From assembly GCA_031366605.1 (NCBI GenBank), contig JANLOO010000006.1:104646-168645 (forward strand): DNA of 64,000 nucleotides, in the 5' to 3' direction. The position numbers and the translations under genes are program-made. Shown piece by piece: positions 45,332-56,369 of this stretch (its first letter is position 1; each line of letters starts with the position of its first letter). The notes beneath the pieces are model-generated. The model worked only from the letters and a program-made list of their open reading frames with translations. It had not been told where the DNA came from and did no database searches. This DNA is from CALMEC01 sp031366605. GTDB lineage: Bacteria; Actinomycetota; Thermoleophilia; Miltoncostaeales; Miltoncostaeaceae.

Positions 45332-45994
45332 CTAGGGGCCGAACGGGGGCAGGCCACCAGGGCCGCCGAAGCCATCCGGACCGAAGCCGTCGTGACCGGG
45401 ACCGCCGTGGCGGCCACCGGGCCCGCCATGACCGCCGCGACCGGGACCGCCAGTGCCGTCGGCCATGCGCGTCGCCATCTCGTTGAGACGGGCGTCGGTC
45501 AACGTCTCCCCCTCAGCGGTCGCCTCGGCACGGAGGCCCTCCTTGATCGCGTCCAGGAGCTTCGCCCGCGACACGCCCTTGGACTCGGCGAGCTTCGCCA
45601 GGGTCGTGCCGCCTTGGAGTTCGGTGTGGATCTCGTCTTCGGTCATGCCGAGCAGCTTGGCCACAGGCGCGATCCGAGCGGCGTGCGCGGCCTCATGCCG
45701 GGCGCGACGCTGAGGAGCATCCTTCGCGCGCGTCAACATCTGATCCGCCTGTGCCTGCGTCAGACGTCCGGCGGTGACCGCCGCGTCGAGACGCGCCTTG
45801 AACGCCGCCTGCATTGCCGCCTGGATGTCCGCCTCGGTCAGGTGCGTGCCCTTGGTCTGGTTGAGCGCGTCCGCCAGATCCTTGGCCGGGCTCGATCCGC
45901 CCCCCGATGCCGCAACGCCGATCGTCGCCCCGCCGGCGCCGAGCGCAACTGCACCCGCGAGTACCATCAGCGTGCGGTTGGTCGGTCGTTTCAT
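45332..45994 (-). CDS. Secreted helical protein with Gly/His-rich tail
   Basis: A 220-residue exported protein starting MKRPTNRTLMVLAGAVALG with a signal peptide to about residue 30. The body has two related helical segments, one like LTEADIQAAMQAAFKARLDA and one with LGMTEDEIHTELQGGTTLAK, similar to YckD/DUF2680-type and related secreted proteins. The last 35 residues are a low-complexity Gly/Pro/His tail (GGPGGRHGGPGHDGFGPDG). Function unknown; metal or wall binding by the tail is possible. GGAGGTGGG precedes the start. Confidence 0.72.
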   Translation of the reverse strand: MKRPTNRTLMVLAGAVALGAGGATIGVAASGGGSSPAKDLADALNQTKGTHLTEADIQAAMQAAFKARLDAAVTAGRLTQAQADQMLTRAKDAPQRRARHEAAHAARIAPVAKLLGMTEDEIHTELQGGTTLAKLAESKGVSRAKLLDAIKEGLRAEATAEGETLTDARLNEMATRMADGTGGPGRGGHGGPGGRHGGPGHDGFGPDGFGGPGGLPPFGP

Positions 45995-46138
45995 TCCCAC
46001 CTCCAGAGAGTCGTTTGCCCGAACCACCTGTCACGCACAGTAAGCCGCCAACCTCTGCCCCACCTGGGACTTCGGTAAAGGGAGTGTTAACGTGGCCCGC
46101 GCAACCCCACTCCGCCAAATCGGGTATGAACCCCGACG

Positions 46139-46993
46139 ATGTCCCTGACCGACCTCATCTTGGAACCCTTCCAGCCGGCGTTCATGCAGCGGGCCTTGGT
46201 CGAGGTGTTGCTGCTGGCGATCCCCGCGGGGTTGCTGGGCACGTGGGTCGTCACCCGCAAACTCGCGTTCGTGACCCACGCGGTCGGGCATGCCACCTTC
46301 CCCGCGCTCGTCATCGCCGCCCTGGCGGGTTGGAGCCTGTTCGGCACATCGCTGGTCGCCGCGGTCGGGCTGGCGCTGGGGTTGGCGTGGATGTCGAGGC
46401 GTCCGGAACTGGCCAACGGCGTGGCCGTCGCGATCGTGCTGTCCGCAGCCCTCGCGCTCGGCGCGGTCCTGGTCAGTGACATCTCCGACCCCGGGATACG
46501 CGCCAACGGGCTCTTGTTCGGCAGCTTGCTTGGGATCGGTTGGACCGAGATCATCCGCACGGCGATCGTCGGGGCCCTGGCGATCTGCCTGACCATCGTC
46601 GCCGGACGGGACCTGACCGCCGCGACGTTCCAGCGTGACCTGGCCGTGGCCGACGGGCGACGCGTCCGGACGCTCGACGTCGTGCTGATGGTGCTGCTGG
46701 CCGCCACCGTCGCGGTCGCCGTGCGCGCGGTTGGCAGCCTGCTCGTCGCCAGCCTGCTGTTGGTGCCGTCCGCGGCGGCGCGCCTGGTCACGCGCCGGAT
46801 CGTCACGATGCACCTGGCGGGCATCGGGTTCGCTGCGGTCGAGGGCGTCGTCGGTTTGTGGCTCGCCTACCAACTGGACGCCCCCCCGGGAGCCGGGATC
46901 GCGGTCGTCTCATCAGCGGTGTTCGTCAACGTCGCCGCGTTCCGGGGGCTGTGGGCATGGCGCAGCCGCCAACTGGCAGCGATTCCTATTTGA
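46139..46993 (+). CDS. ABC-3 family metal permease (first copy)
   Basis: A 284-residue membrane protein with about eight helices and the ABC-3 permease pattern (FVTHAVGHATFPALVIA, NGLLFGSLLGIG, AVRAVGSLLVASLLLVPSAAARL). It imports zinc or manganese with a binding protein and ATPase. The binding protein, ATPase and a second permease follow, so the transporter may use a permease heterodimer. The stop codon overlaps the -35 of the next promoter, so this gene is transcribed separately. TATGAA lies 8 bases before the ATG. Confidence 0.88.
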   Translation: MSLTDLILEPFQPAFMQRALVEVLLLAIPAGLLGTWVVTRKLAFVTHAVGHATFPALVIAALAGWSLFGTSLVAAVGLALGLAWMSRRPELANGVAVAIVLSAALALGAVLVSDISDPGIRANGLLFGSLLGIGWTEIIRTAIVGALAICLTIVAGRDLTAATFQRDLAVADGRRVRTLDVVLMVLLAATVAVAVRAVGSLLVASLLLVPSAAARLVTRRIVTMHLAGIGFAAVEGVVGLWLAYQLDAPPGAGIAVVSSAVFVNVAAFRGLWAWRSRQLAAIPI

Positions 46994-47017
46994 CATTGAT
47001 TCTCATGTAGGTACGGT
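46990..47017 (+). promoter_or_regulatory. znuA promoter overlapped by a Zur-type box
   Basis: TTGACA (46990-46995) and TACGGT (47012-47017) are 16 bases apart. Overlapping them is TGACATTGATTCTCA (46991-47005), a 7-1-7 imperfect palindrome matching the TGANANTNATTNTCA form of Zur/Fur sites. The -10 ends 7 bases before the ATG, so the mRNA is probably leaderless. A Fur-family regulator is encoded about 3.7 kb downstream. Confidence 0.7.
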
Positions 47018-47024
47018 TCACCAG

Positions 47025-47924
47025 ATGCGGCCATGCCATCGTCTCCTCGTCCTGGCTGCAATTTTCGCCGCCGGGCTCACGGTGCTGACCGGGTGTGGCC
47101 GACAGTCGGGTACACCCAACGGACGCCTGGCGGTCGTCGCCACCACCACCCAACTGGGGGACTTCGCACGCGCCGTCGGCGGAGCCCGGGTTTCGGTCGC
47201 ACAACTGCTGCGGCCCAACACCGATCCGCACGAGTTCGAGCCGACGCCCAAGGACGCCGAGGCGGTTGCCGACGCAACGGTGGTCCTCGAACACGGCCTT
47301 GGCCTGGACGACTGGCTGGATCAGCTCGTCGCCAACGCGGGTGGCTCCGCAACGCGGGTCGTCACAACCACGGGCATCGCGCTGCTGCCCGACGGCGACC
47401 CACACGTCTGGCTCGACCCTGGCAACGCCATCCAGATGGTGGGTTCGGTCGAGCGCGCCCTGGCATCCGCCGACCCCGCGGGCGCGACGACCTACCACGC
47501 CAACGCCCGAAGGTTTGTCACTCGGATCACCGCGCTCGACACCGAACTGATGGCGCGGATCGCTGCGGTCCCCGCGGCCCGACGCAAGATCGTCACCGAC
47601 CACGACGCGTTCGGATACTTCGCGCGCCACTACGGGATCGACATCGTCGGGACGACGCTGCCGTCACTCTCAACAGCGTCAGAGCCGTCGACCAAGCAGC
47701 TCACGACGCTCGCGGCAACGATTCGCCGGCAGGGCGTCCGCGTGGTCTTCTCGGAAGCATCGATCAATCCGCGGCTCCAACGCGCATTGGCCGACGAGGC
47801 AGGCGTGACGCTCGGCGCACCGCTGTACGGAGATGCATTGGGCGCGGTGGACACCCCCGCAGGCACCTACCTGGGCATGATGCGAGCTGACATGGACGCG
47901 ATCATCGCCGGAATCGGCGCCTGA
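47025..47924 (+). CDS. znuA: Zinc ABC transporter substrate-binding lipoprotein
   Basis: A 299-residue cluster A-I binding protein. The lipobox LTGC (Cys24) marks it as a lipoprotein. Metal ligands are seen in NTDPHEFEP, DPHVWLDP and TDHDAFGYFARHYG, and a late Asp lies in APLYGDAL. There is no long His-rich loop, so manganese cannot be excluded, but the Zur-like box and His-rich ATPase tail favour zinc. It overlaps the ATPase gene by one base (TGATG). Confidence 0.9.
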   Translation: MRPCHRLLVLAAIFAAGLTVLTGCGRQSGTPNGRLAVVATTTQLGDFARAVGGARVSVAQLLRPNTDPHEFEPTPKDAEAVADATVVLEHGLGLDDWLDQLVANAGGSATRVVTTTGIALLPDGDPHVWLDPGNAIQMVGSVERALASADPAGATTYHANARRFVTRITALDTELMARIAAVPAARRKIVTDHDAFGYFARHYGIDIVGTTLPSLSTASEPSTKQLTTLAATIRRQGVRVVFSEASINPRLQRALADEAGVTLGAPLYGDALGAVDTPAGTYLGMMRADMDAIIAGIGA

Positions 47925-48733
47925 TGAGCCGGCCTCCGCTGCAGGTCACGCACCTGAGTGTCGCATTCGGCGGCAAACCGGCGTTGGACGACATCACGTT
48001 TGCGGCACCGGCCGGTTGCATCATCGGCGTGATCGGCCCCAACGGCGCGGGTAAGTCCACCCTGTTTCGCGCGATGCTGGGTCTGCTGCCCCACTCCGGT
48101 ACCGTCCACATCGCGGACACCCCCGCCTACGTCCCACAAGGCGACGCCACGTCCGCCGACTTCCCGGCCACGGCCCTGGATGTTGCGTTGATGGGCCGGT
48201 ACTCGGCGACGCCATGGTGGCGCCCGCTCGGGCGCGCCGCCAGAACCGCGGCCGAGCAGGCGCTGGATGAGGTCGGCATGAGCGAACATCGCAACTGCAC
48301 ATTCGGTGAGCTGTCGGGCGGACAACGCCAGCGCGTCATCATGGCCCGCGCCCTGGCGCATGGTGGACGGGTGATGTTGCTGGACGAGCCGCTGACCGGA
48401 GTCGATGCGACCAGCGGACGCATCCTTCAGGAGTCCATGGCGCGCCTGCGCGACCGGGGCGCCACGCTGCTGGTCGCCACCCACGACCTCAACGACGCGG
48501 CCGCAGCGTGTGATCGGCTGCTGTTTCTCAACCGGCGCGTCATCGCCTACGGCCCCCCGGACCAGACGTACACCGCCGAGACCCTCGGCCGCACCTACCA
48601 GGGCATCCTGGTCGTCAGCGACGCGACGGGAGGCACGATCCGTGTGCTCGACGAGGGGGCCCACCACGACCATGGGCACGACCATGGGCACGACCACGAG
48701 CACTCCCACGACCACGACCATGGCGACCGGTGA
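47924..48733 (+). CDS. znuC: Zinc ABC transporter ATPase with His-rich tail
   Basis: A 269-residue ATPase with Walker A GPNGAGKST, Q-loop YVPQGDATSADFPA, signature LSGGQRQR, Walker B VMLLDEPLTGVD and H-loop THDLND. The last 25 residues are almost all His, Asp and Gly (HHDHGHDHGHDHEHSHDHDH), a likely zinc-binding or zinc-sensing tail in the cytoplasm. The GTGA overlap with the next permease gene indicates coupling. Confidence 0.93.
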   Translation: MSRPPLQVTHLSVAFGGKPALDDITFAAPAGCIIGVIGPNGAGKSTLFRAMLGLLPHSGTVHIADTPAYVPQGDATSADFPATALDVALMGRYSATPWWRPLGRAARTAAEQALDEVGMSEHRNCTFGELSGGQRQRVIMARALAHGGRVMLLDEPLTGVDATSGRILQESMARLRDRGATLLVATHDLNDAAAACDRLLFLNRRVIAYGPPDQTYTAETLGRTYQGILVVSDATGGTIRVLDEGAHHDHGHDHGHDHEHSHDHDHGDR

Positions 48734-49590
48734 GTTGGCTGACCGACCCGTGGTCGACCGAACTCGTCACCCGCGCGGGCCTCGAGCTGATCCTGGTCGG
48801 CGTCCTGGGTGGCGCGCTGGGCGTGTTCGTGGTGGTCCGCGGACTGCCGTTCACGGTGGAGGCGTTCTCCCACACCGTCTTCCCGGGTGCAGTGCTGGCA
48901 TCCGCGTTGGGCGGATCGATCGTTCTGGGTGGTTTGGCGGCAGGGCTCGCGGCAGCGATCGGCATCGCGTTCGCGTCACGGGCAGCCCGCACGAGCGACG
49001 AGACCGCGGTTGGCGTGGTGTTCACCGGGATGTTCGCGCTGGGCGCGATACTGGCGTCCGCCCTGGGGCCGCTGGATCACGACATCTCGTCGTTCCTGTT
49101 CGGTGACCTGCTCGGGGTCTCGCGCAGCGACCTCGTGGCGTCGCTCGGCCTTGCGATCCTGGTGCTCGGAGCGCTGCTGGCGCTGCGCCGCCCGCTCATC
49201 GCAGGTTCGTTCGACCGGGATGCCGCGGCGGCGGCGGGTCTGCGACCCGGTCTGATCGACATGGTCCTGCTGTGCCTGCTGGCGCTCGCCGTCGTCGTCG
49301 CGATCCGCGCGGTCGGCACGGTCCTGGTCCTCGCACTCTTTGTCACCCCCGCCGCGTCAGCCCGTCTCGTGGCCCGTCGCATCCGGACAACCGTGGGGGC
49401 GGCGATCGCCTACGGCGTGGCGTCCGGGGTCGGTGGCCTGTACCTCTCGTTCCACGCCGACGTCGCTGCCGGCGGTGCCGTCGTGTTGGTGGCGACCGGG
49501 CTGTTCGCGCTCACCTGGCTCGCATCGCCGCGGTCAGGGCCGCCCGCAGCGGTGCGGCGGATTCGAGTGGCACGACCCGCTCCACGGTGA
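48730..49590 (+). CDS. znuB: ABC-3 family zinc permease (second copy)
   Basis: A 286-residue ABC-3 permease starting at a GTG inside the ATPase stop (GTGA). It has about eight hydrophobic helices, VEAFSHTVFPGAVLASALGG, SSFLFGDLLGVSRSDL and AVGTVLVLALFVTPAASARL. It is only distantly similar to the first permease. Its 3' end overlaps the convergent YcaQ-like gene by 80 bases. Confidence 0.9.
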   Translation: MSWLTDPWSTELVTRAGLELILVGVLGGALGVFVVVRGLPFTVEAFSHTVFPGAVLASALGGSIVLGGLAAGLAAAIGIAFASRAARTSDETAVGVVFTGMFALGAILASALGPLDHDISSFLFGDLLGVSRSDLVASLGLAILVLGALLALRRPLIAGSFDRDAAAAAGLRPGLIDMVLLCLLALAVVVAIRAVGTVLVLALFVTPAASARLVARRIRTTVGAAIAYGVASGVGGLYLSFHADVAAGGAVVLVATGLFALTWLASPRSGPPAAVRRIRVARPAPR

Positions 49591-50680
49591 CGTCCGTGCA
49601 ACCGACCCACGCGGCGGCCTCGACCATGGCGCGCGCAACCGAGGCGACCGCGCGCGGACGTTCGAATGTCACGGTCCGACCGACGAGCGCGCCATCTCGA
49701 CGCACGGGATCCACGCGGGCGACGATGCGACCGCCCGCGAGGACCGGCATCGCGAAATAGCCGTACACCCGTTTGTGCGCAGGCACATACGCCTCGAGTC
49801 GGTGTGCCAGGCCGAAGACCCGTTCGGTGCGGGCGCGATCCCAAATCAATGAGTCAAACGGCGAGAGCAGGGTTGTGCGGTGCGTGCGGGGCAACCCCGC
49901 GTCGAGGACCCGCAGCGCGTCGCAATCGGCCCACGCGGGTTGATCCCACCCAGCGACCGTGACCGGCACGAGACCGGCTTCGTCGATGACGGCCCGCAGT
50001 CGCGATGGGCGCTGGCGATGGTAGTCCGCCAGATCCTTGAGCGTGCCGACGCCCAGCGCGGCCGCCGCACGTTGGACGAGCGCGATCTTGCAGTCGCGAT
50101 CGGATGGCTGGTGCTCGCGGAGCGCCGCGGGGATCGCGCGTTCGGGCAGGTCGTACACCCGCTGCCAACTGCGTCGCGTCACGCAGACGACGTCTCCTGC
50201 GGCCAACAGTTGCTCGGCTGCGCGCTTGAGTGGCGACCAGTCCCACCAATCGCCGCCTTGCCTGGCGCCTCCCAGTTGGCGGGCCGTCTGCGGGCCGCTC
50301 GCGCGGAGCGCGTCGAGGATGGCCTTGCGGGGCCCGTCCGGCCCGGTCAAATCGCCCCGGTACCGGGCACGGCGCATCGCGTACCACGGCCAGTCCGCGA
50401 TCGGCAGGACGCTGGCTGCGTGTGACCAGTACTCGAACGCCTCCGTTGCCGACCAATAGGCCGCCTCCACCCCTTCCCGAGACACCGGTCCCAGACGGGC
50501 GTAGGCGACCAACTCGTGTGAGCGGGCGAGCACCGAGATCGTGTCGAGCTGCACCGCACCGAGCCGCCTGAGCATGGCACCGGGACCGCCCTGACGATCA
50601 CGCGTCCCCAGAAACCCCTGGCTCCACAACGCGAGCATGCGGGCCTCGTCGGCGCTCAGCGCGACTATTGCTTCTGACAC
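49511..50680 (-). CDS. YcaQ/AlkX-type winged-helix DNA glycosylase family protein
   Basis: A 389-residue HTH_42 protein. It has QLDTISVLARSHELVAYARL near residue 44, where QLD fits the Q-x-D catalytic motif of YcaQ-type glycosylases rather than Q-x-Q of AlkZ. Then come ATEAFEYWSHAASVLPI, tandem winged-helix regions, and the C-terminal SPFDSLIWDRARTERVFG and RVYGYFAMPVL. YcaQ unhooks interstrand crosslinks and alkylated bases. The start GTG 50680 has GGAG ten bases upstream and overlaps the end of the fur-family gene by 16 bases; GTG 50689 is an alternative. Confidence 0.85.
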   Translation of the reverse strand: MSEAIVALSADEARMLALWSQGFLGTRDRQGGPGAMLRRLGAVQLDTISVLARSHELVAYARLGPVSREGVEAAYWSATEAFEYWSHAASVLPIADWPWYAMRRARYRGDLTGPDGPRKAILDALRASGPQTARQLGGARQGGDWWDWSPLKRAAEQLLAAGDVVCVTRRSWQRVYDLPERAIPAALREHQPSDRDCKIALVQRAAAALGVGTLKDLADYHRQRPSRLRAVIDEAGLVPVTVAGWDQPAWADCDALRVLDAGLPRTHRTTLLSPFDSLIWDRARTERVFGLAHRLEAYVPAHKRVYGYFAMPVLAGGRIVARVDPVRRDGALVGRTVTFERPRAVASVARAMVEAAAWVGCTDVTVERVVPLESAAPLRAALTAAMRAR

Positions 50681-51075
50681 TCCCGGCACACTCCGTGAAA
50701 GGTCAGCGTGTGCCCGTCGACGCGAAACCCCGTGTCGGTCGCGATGCCCTGCTCGATCGGGGTCAAGTCACACTCGGAGAGTTCCTCGACACGGCGGCAC
50801 TCGGAGCACACGAGGTGATGGTGATGCGCGCCCCCACAGAGGCGGTATGTGGCCTCACCGTCATGCTGACCGATCGCATCGAGCAGGCCTGCCTCGGTCA
50901 GCGCCACCAGGGTGCGGTAGACCGTCGAGAGCCCCAACTCGGGGCAGGTCGCGCGCGCTCGCGAGAAAACCTCCTGAGCACTGAGCGCGTGACCATCGTC
51001 CAACGCGCGCAGCACCGCCATTCGCTGCGGGGTCCTGCGCAGGCCACGATCGGTGAGGGCGGCGCTCGTGTCCAC
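50665..51075 (-). CDS. Fur-family regulator, probable Zur
   Basis: A 136-residue Fur-type repressor. It has a winged-helix N terminus (LRRTPQRMAVLRALDDGHAL, LSTVYRTLVALTEAGLLD), a metal site with GGAHHHHLVCSECRRVEEL, and a C-terminal structural zinc pair CRECQKQ. Location near the zinc transporter and the Zur-like box before znuA favour Zur over Fur. Start GTG 51075. It likely forms a unit with the overlapping glycosylase gene downstream and diverges from lgt. Confidence 0.85.
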   Translation of the reverse strand: MDTSAALTDRGLRRTPQRMAVLRALDDGHALSAQEVFSRARATCPELGLSTVYRTLVALTEAGLLDAIGQHDGEATYRLCGGAHHHHLVCSECRRVEELSECDLTPIEQGIATDTGFRVDGHTLTFHGVCRECQKQ

Positions 51076-51160
51076 GCCCGTGATGATAGGCGAGGCACTC
51101 GTCTGCGAGCTATCGTGCCTCGGCGATGGCACGAATGACGACATGTCGGGAGACGGCCGA

Positions 51161-51901
51161 GTGATCCCCGACCTGTTTTCGATCGGCCCGTTCACGTTGC
51201 ACAGCTTCGGATTGATGGTCGCCTCAGGGCTGATCGTGGCCGCATACTTCTTGTCGCGTGATCTCGCGGGCCGGGGACGGGACCCGGCCCTGGCGTGGGA
51301 GCTGGCCGTCGCGGCAGGCGTTGGCGGGTTCATCGGCGCGCGCGTCGACTACCTGATCCAAAACGGTGGGAGTGGCCTGTTCTCGAGCATCGGGTTGGTC
51401 TGGTACGGCGGCGTCATCGGCGGGGCGGTCGCCGTGTGGGTGGTCAGTGCGTGGCGCAAGGTCCCCATCGGCGTCGTCGCCAACGTCATGGCGCCGGCAT
51501 TGGCGTTGGGGTACGCGATCGGCCGCCTGGGGTGCCAGCTGTCGGGCGACGGCGACTACGGTTCGGCCAGCTCACTCCCCTGGGCGATGAGCTACCCGGA
51601 CGGCACGGTCCCAACCACCGAGCTCGTCCACCCGACTCCGATCTACGAGACGACCGCGATGCTCGTCGCGTTCTACGTGTTGTGGCGTTGGCGCAGCCGG
51701 TTCGACCGCCCCTGGGCACTGTTCGGCGTGTGGTGCGTCTTTGCCGGCGTGGAGCGGTTCCTCGTCGAGTTCGTCCGCCGGAACGACGCCGTCGCCCTCG
51801 GCCTGACGACCGCGCAACTGTTCTCGGTCGGCCTCGTCATTCTGGGAGGCGTCCTGCTGTGGACCCGGTCCAACCGAACCCGCCGCCCCGCGACCGCGTA
51901 A
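51161..51901 (+). CDS. lgt: Prolipoprotein diacylglyceryl transferase
   Basis: A 246-residue membrane enzyme that transfers diacylglycerol to the lipobox Cys of prolipoproteins. It shows PFTLHSFGLMVASG, GARVDYLIQ, GLVWYGGVIGG and the signature YAIGRLGCQLSGDGDYG, then LVHPTPIYE and FVRRND. The GTG start 51161 has GGGAG eight bases upstream; ATG 51143 is an alternative. Its substrates in this window would include ZnuA and the adjacent dioxygenase-like lipoprotein. Confidence 0.93.
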   Translation: MIPDLFSIGPFTLHSFGLMVASGLIVAAYFLSRDLAGRGRDPALAWELAVAAGVGGFIGARVDYLIQNGGSGLFSSIGLVWYGGVIGGAVAVWVVSAWRKVPIGVVANVMAPALALGYAIGRLGCQLSGDGDYGSASSLPWAMSYPDGTVPTTELVHPTPIYETTAMLVAFYVLWRWRSRFDRPWALFGVWCVFAGVERFLVEFVRRNDAVALGLTTAQLFSVGLVILGGVLLWTRSNRTRRPATA

Positions 51902-52023
51902 CCGGCAACCCGTTCGCGCGCGCCGCGATTCACAGCAAACACACAGCTCGTTCACGCGTAAATCTGCTCCGGACGGTGGAGGATCCTCCCGCACGGCACC
52001 ACACAACGACACGGGGAAACGAC

Positions 52024-52740
52024 GTGAAAAGGGCGATTGGCGTACTTGCGGGAGTCATGCTTGTCACTGGAGCCGGCGGTTGCGGAGGCAGTACACGAGC
52101 GACAACCGGGACGGAGGCCGGCGCGAGCACGCAGGCCACGACACTGGCCGCGACGACGACGACGGGCACCCAGACACCTGCGGAGACCAGCCGCTTGGTC
52201 TCGACGTCGACGTGCGCGACAACCACGACGAGTACAACCGAAGGCCCGTACTACGTGACCGGGACCGCCGAACTCACGGACGGCAACCTCAACGCCGCAA
52301 AGCTTCCCGGCGACCCGATCACGATCGCGGGCTACGTCTACAGCGGGACCGGCAAGACGACTCCCCTCGCCAACGCCGTTGTCGACATCTGGCACGCCGA
52401 CGACGGCGGGGCGTACCACCCACCGTCAAACGGGCCGGCCAATGGGTATACGGACGACCAGCTGCGACTGCGCGGACACGTGGTGACCGACGCCAAGGGG
52501 TACTACCGGTTCACGACGATCTACCCAGGTGAGTACGAGGGCCGCGCGCGCCACATCCACATCCGGGCGACCTCGGCCGATGGCAGCCAGGATGTCATCA
52601 CGCAGCTGATCATGAGCAAGCCAGGCGACCAGACCCCGGCTGCCAACGACAACATCGCGCAGTCGCTGCCCCCGTGTCACACGATGGCGTTCACCACGAT
52701 CGGCGGGGCCTCGACCGCGTTCTTCGACTTCCACTTGTAG
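52024..52740 (+). CDS. Secreted lipoprotein with intradiol ring-cleavage dioxygenase domain
   Basis: A 238-residue protein with a signal peptide and probable lipobox GAGGC (Cys20), a Thr-rich spacer (about 24-72), then an intradiol-dioxygenase-like domain. The 2-Tyr/2-His iron site appears complete: Tyr in EGPYYVTG, AVVDIWHADDGGAYH, Tyr in GYYRFTTIYPGEY, and His-x-His in RARHIHIRA. Cytoplasmic relatives open catechols; exported ones are known but little studied. GTG start with GGGGAAA upstream. It follows lgt by 122 bases. Confidence 0.85.
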   Translation: MKRAIGVLAGVMLVTGAGGCGGSTRATTGTEAGASTQATTLAATTTTGTQTPAETSRLVSTSTCATTTTSTTEGPYYVTGTAELTDGNLNAAKLPGDPITIAGYVYSGTGKTTPLANAVVDIWHADDGGAYHPPSNGPANGYTDDQLRLRGHVVTDAKGYYRFTTIYPGEYEGRARHIHIRATSADGSQDVITQLIMSKPGDQTPAANDNIAQSLPPCHTMAFTTIGGASTAFFDFHL

Positions 52741-52782
52741 CGCGCGTCAGCCGCTCCGGGGTAAATCCGGCATGCTGACGGG

Positions 52783-54692
52783 GTGATCCCGCCGGCTCCG
52801 ACGTCCCGTCCTGGGCGCATCGTGATTCACGACGTGCAGCCGGTGCTGGACGCTGGCGCCCACGCGCCCAAGATCACCGTGGGCGACACGACGGCGGTTT
52901 CGGCGACGATCCTGCGGGACGGGCACGAGGTCATGCGTGCGGTGGTGCGCCATCGCCCACCCGGGAGCGGGTGGATCGAGATCCCGATGACCGACGCCCC
53001 GGGCACAGACCGGTGGCACGCCGACCTGAACCCACAGGAGCTCGGCATCCACGAGTTCGCGGTCGAGGCCTGGGTCGACGTATTCGCCTCGTGGCGTGGA
53101 GAGATGCGCCGGCGCGTCGATGGCGGGCAGGAGGATCTGACCAGCGAGTTGCTCGAGGGCGCGGCCTTGGTTCAAGCCGCGATCCGCCGCCTTCGGGGGG
53201 ACGCCAAGACCTCTGCCCGCGACGCCGCGCAGTTCCTGGCGTCCGAGGCCCCGCAGGCCGAGCGCGTAGCCGCCGCACTCGGCGACGGGCTGTCCGTCAC
53301 GATGACGCAGAGCCCGGATCGCCCCGACAAGGCGCGCAGCGCGATCCACCGCCTCGACGTCGACCGCGAGCGCGCGACGTTTGGCGCGTGGTACGAGTTG
53401 TTCCCACGTTCGTGGGGTGGCTTCGCCGGAATCGAAAAAGAACTGCCGACGTTTGCGAAGCTCGGCTTCGACGTCCTCTACCTGACCCCGATCCACCCGA
53501 TCGGCACGACCCACCGCAAGGGCAAGAACAACGGGTTGACCGCCAAGTCGGGCGAGCCCGGCAGCCCGTGGGCCATCGGCGCGGCCGAGGGTGGGCACAC
53601 CGCGATTCACGCTGAGCTCGGAACGTTCGCGGACTTCGACCGGCTCGTCGCCGCGGCGGCGACGCATGGCATCGAACTCGCGCTCGACCTGGCGGTCCAA
53701 TGCTCGCCCGATCACCCGTGGCTGACCGAGCATCCCGAGTGGTTCTACCGCCGCCCCGACGGCACCCTCAAGTACGCGGAGAACCCACCCAAGAAGTACC
53801 AGGACATCTACAACGTCAACTTCGACACGCCCCACTGGCGGGCACTGTGGGAGGAGATCCGCGCGGTCGTGTTACATTGGTGCGCGCACGGCGTGCGCAT
53901 CTTCCGCGTCGACAACCCCCACACCAAACCGCTGGGCTTCTGGCAATGGCTGATCGGAACGGTGCGGGCCGAGCACCCCGAGACGATCTTCCTGGCCGAG
54001 GCCTTCACCCGCCCCGCCGTGATGTACGAACTCGGCAAGGTCGGCTTCAGCCAGTCGTACACGTACTTCACGTGGCGCACGGGTATACACGAGCTCACCG
54101 AATATCTGACCGAACTCGCGCGCCCCGACGTGGCCGCGTTCTTCCGCCCCAACTTCTTTGTCAACACTCCCGACATCCTCCACGAATCCCTGCAGACCGG
54201 TGGTCCTGCGGCATTTCGCGCGCGGCTTGTTCTGGCCGCGACGCTCGGGCCGAGCTACGGGATCTACTCCGGGTTCGAGCACTTCGAAGCGACACCGGTC
54301 CGCCAGGGCAGCGAGGAGTACCTGGACTCCGAGAAATACGAGACCAAGCGCCGTCGTCTGGACGGCCCACTGCTCGAGATGGTCGGCAGGCTCAACGCGA
54401 TCCGCAGGGCTCAGCCGGCGCTGCATCGCATCGGACCACTGCGGTTTCTCGAGACCGAGAACGCATACCTGCTCGCCTACGCCAAAGGCACGGGTGCGCA
54501 GACGGTGGTGTGCATGGTCAACCTGGATCCACAGGCGCGGCAGGTCGGACTGGTCCACCTGCCCGTCGAGACCGGAATGACCGAGCGGTTCGCCGTGACC
54601 GATCTGCTGAGCTCCGCCATCTACGATTGGCGTGTCGGCGGCAATTACGTCGCGCTGGATCCCGGTGCGGCCCATGTCATGGCGATCCGCCG

Positions 54693-54696
<4 letters not shown>
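52783..54696 (+). CDS. glgE: Maltose-1-phosphate maltosyltransferase GlgE
   Basis: A 637-residue GH13 enzyme extending alpha-1,4-glucan from maltose 1-phosphate. It has an N-terminal domain (about 1-185), ATFGAWYELFPRSWGGFAGI, a TIM barrel with nucleophile Asp in IFRVDNPHTKPLGF and acid/base Glu in FLAEAFTRP, and FFVNTPDILHESLQTGG, then a C-terminal beta domain. Length and motifs match GlgE. First gene of a five-gene unit; the treS start overlaps its stop by four bases. GTCAGC...GCTGAC (52746-52776) upstream may be an operator. Confidence 0.95.
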
Positions 54697-56355
<1,659 letters not shown>

Positions 56356-56369
<14 letters not shown>

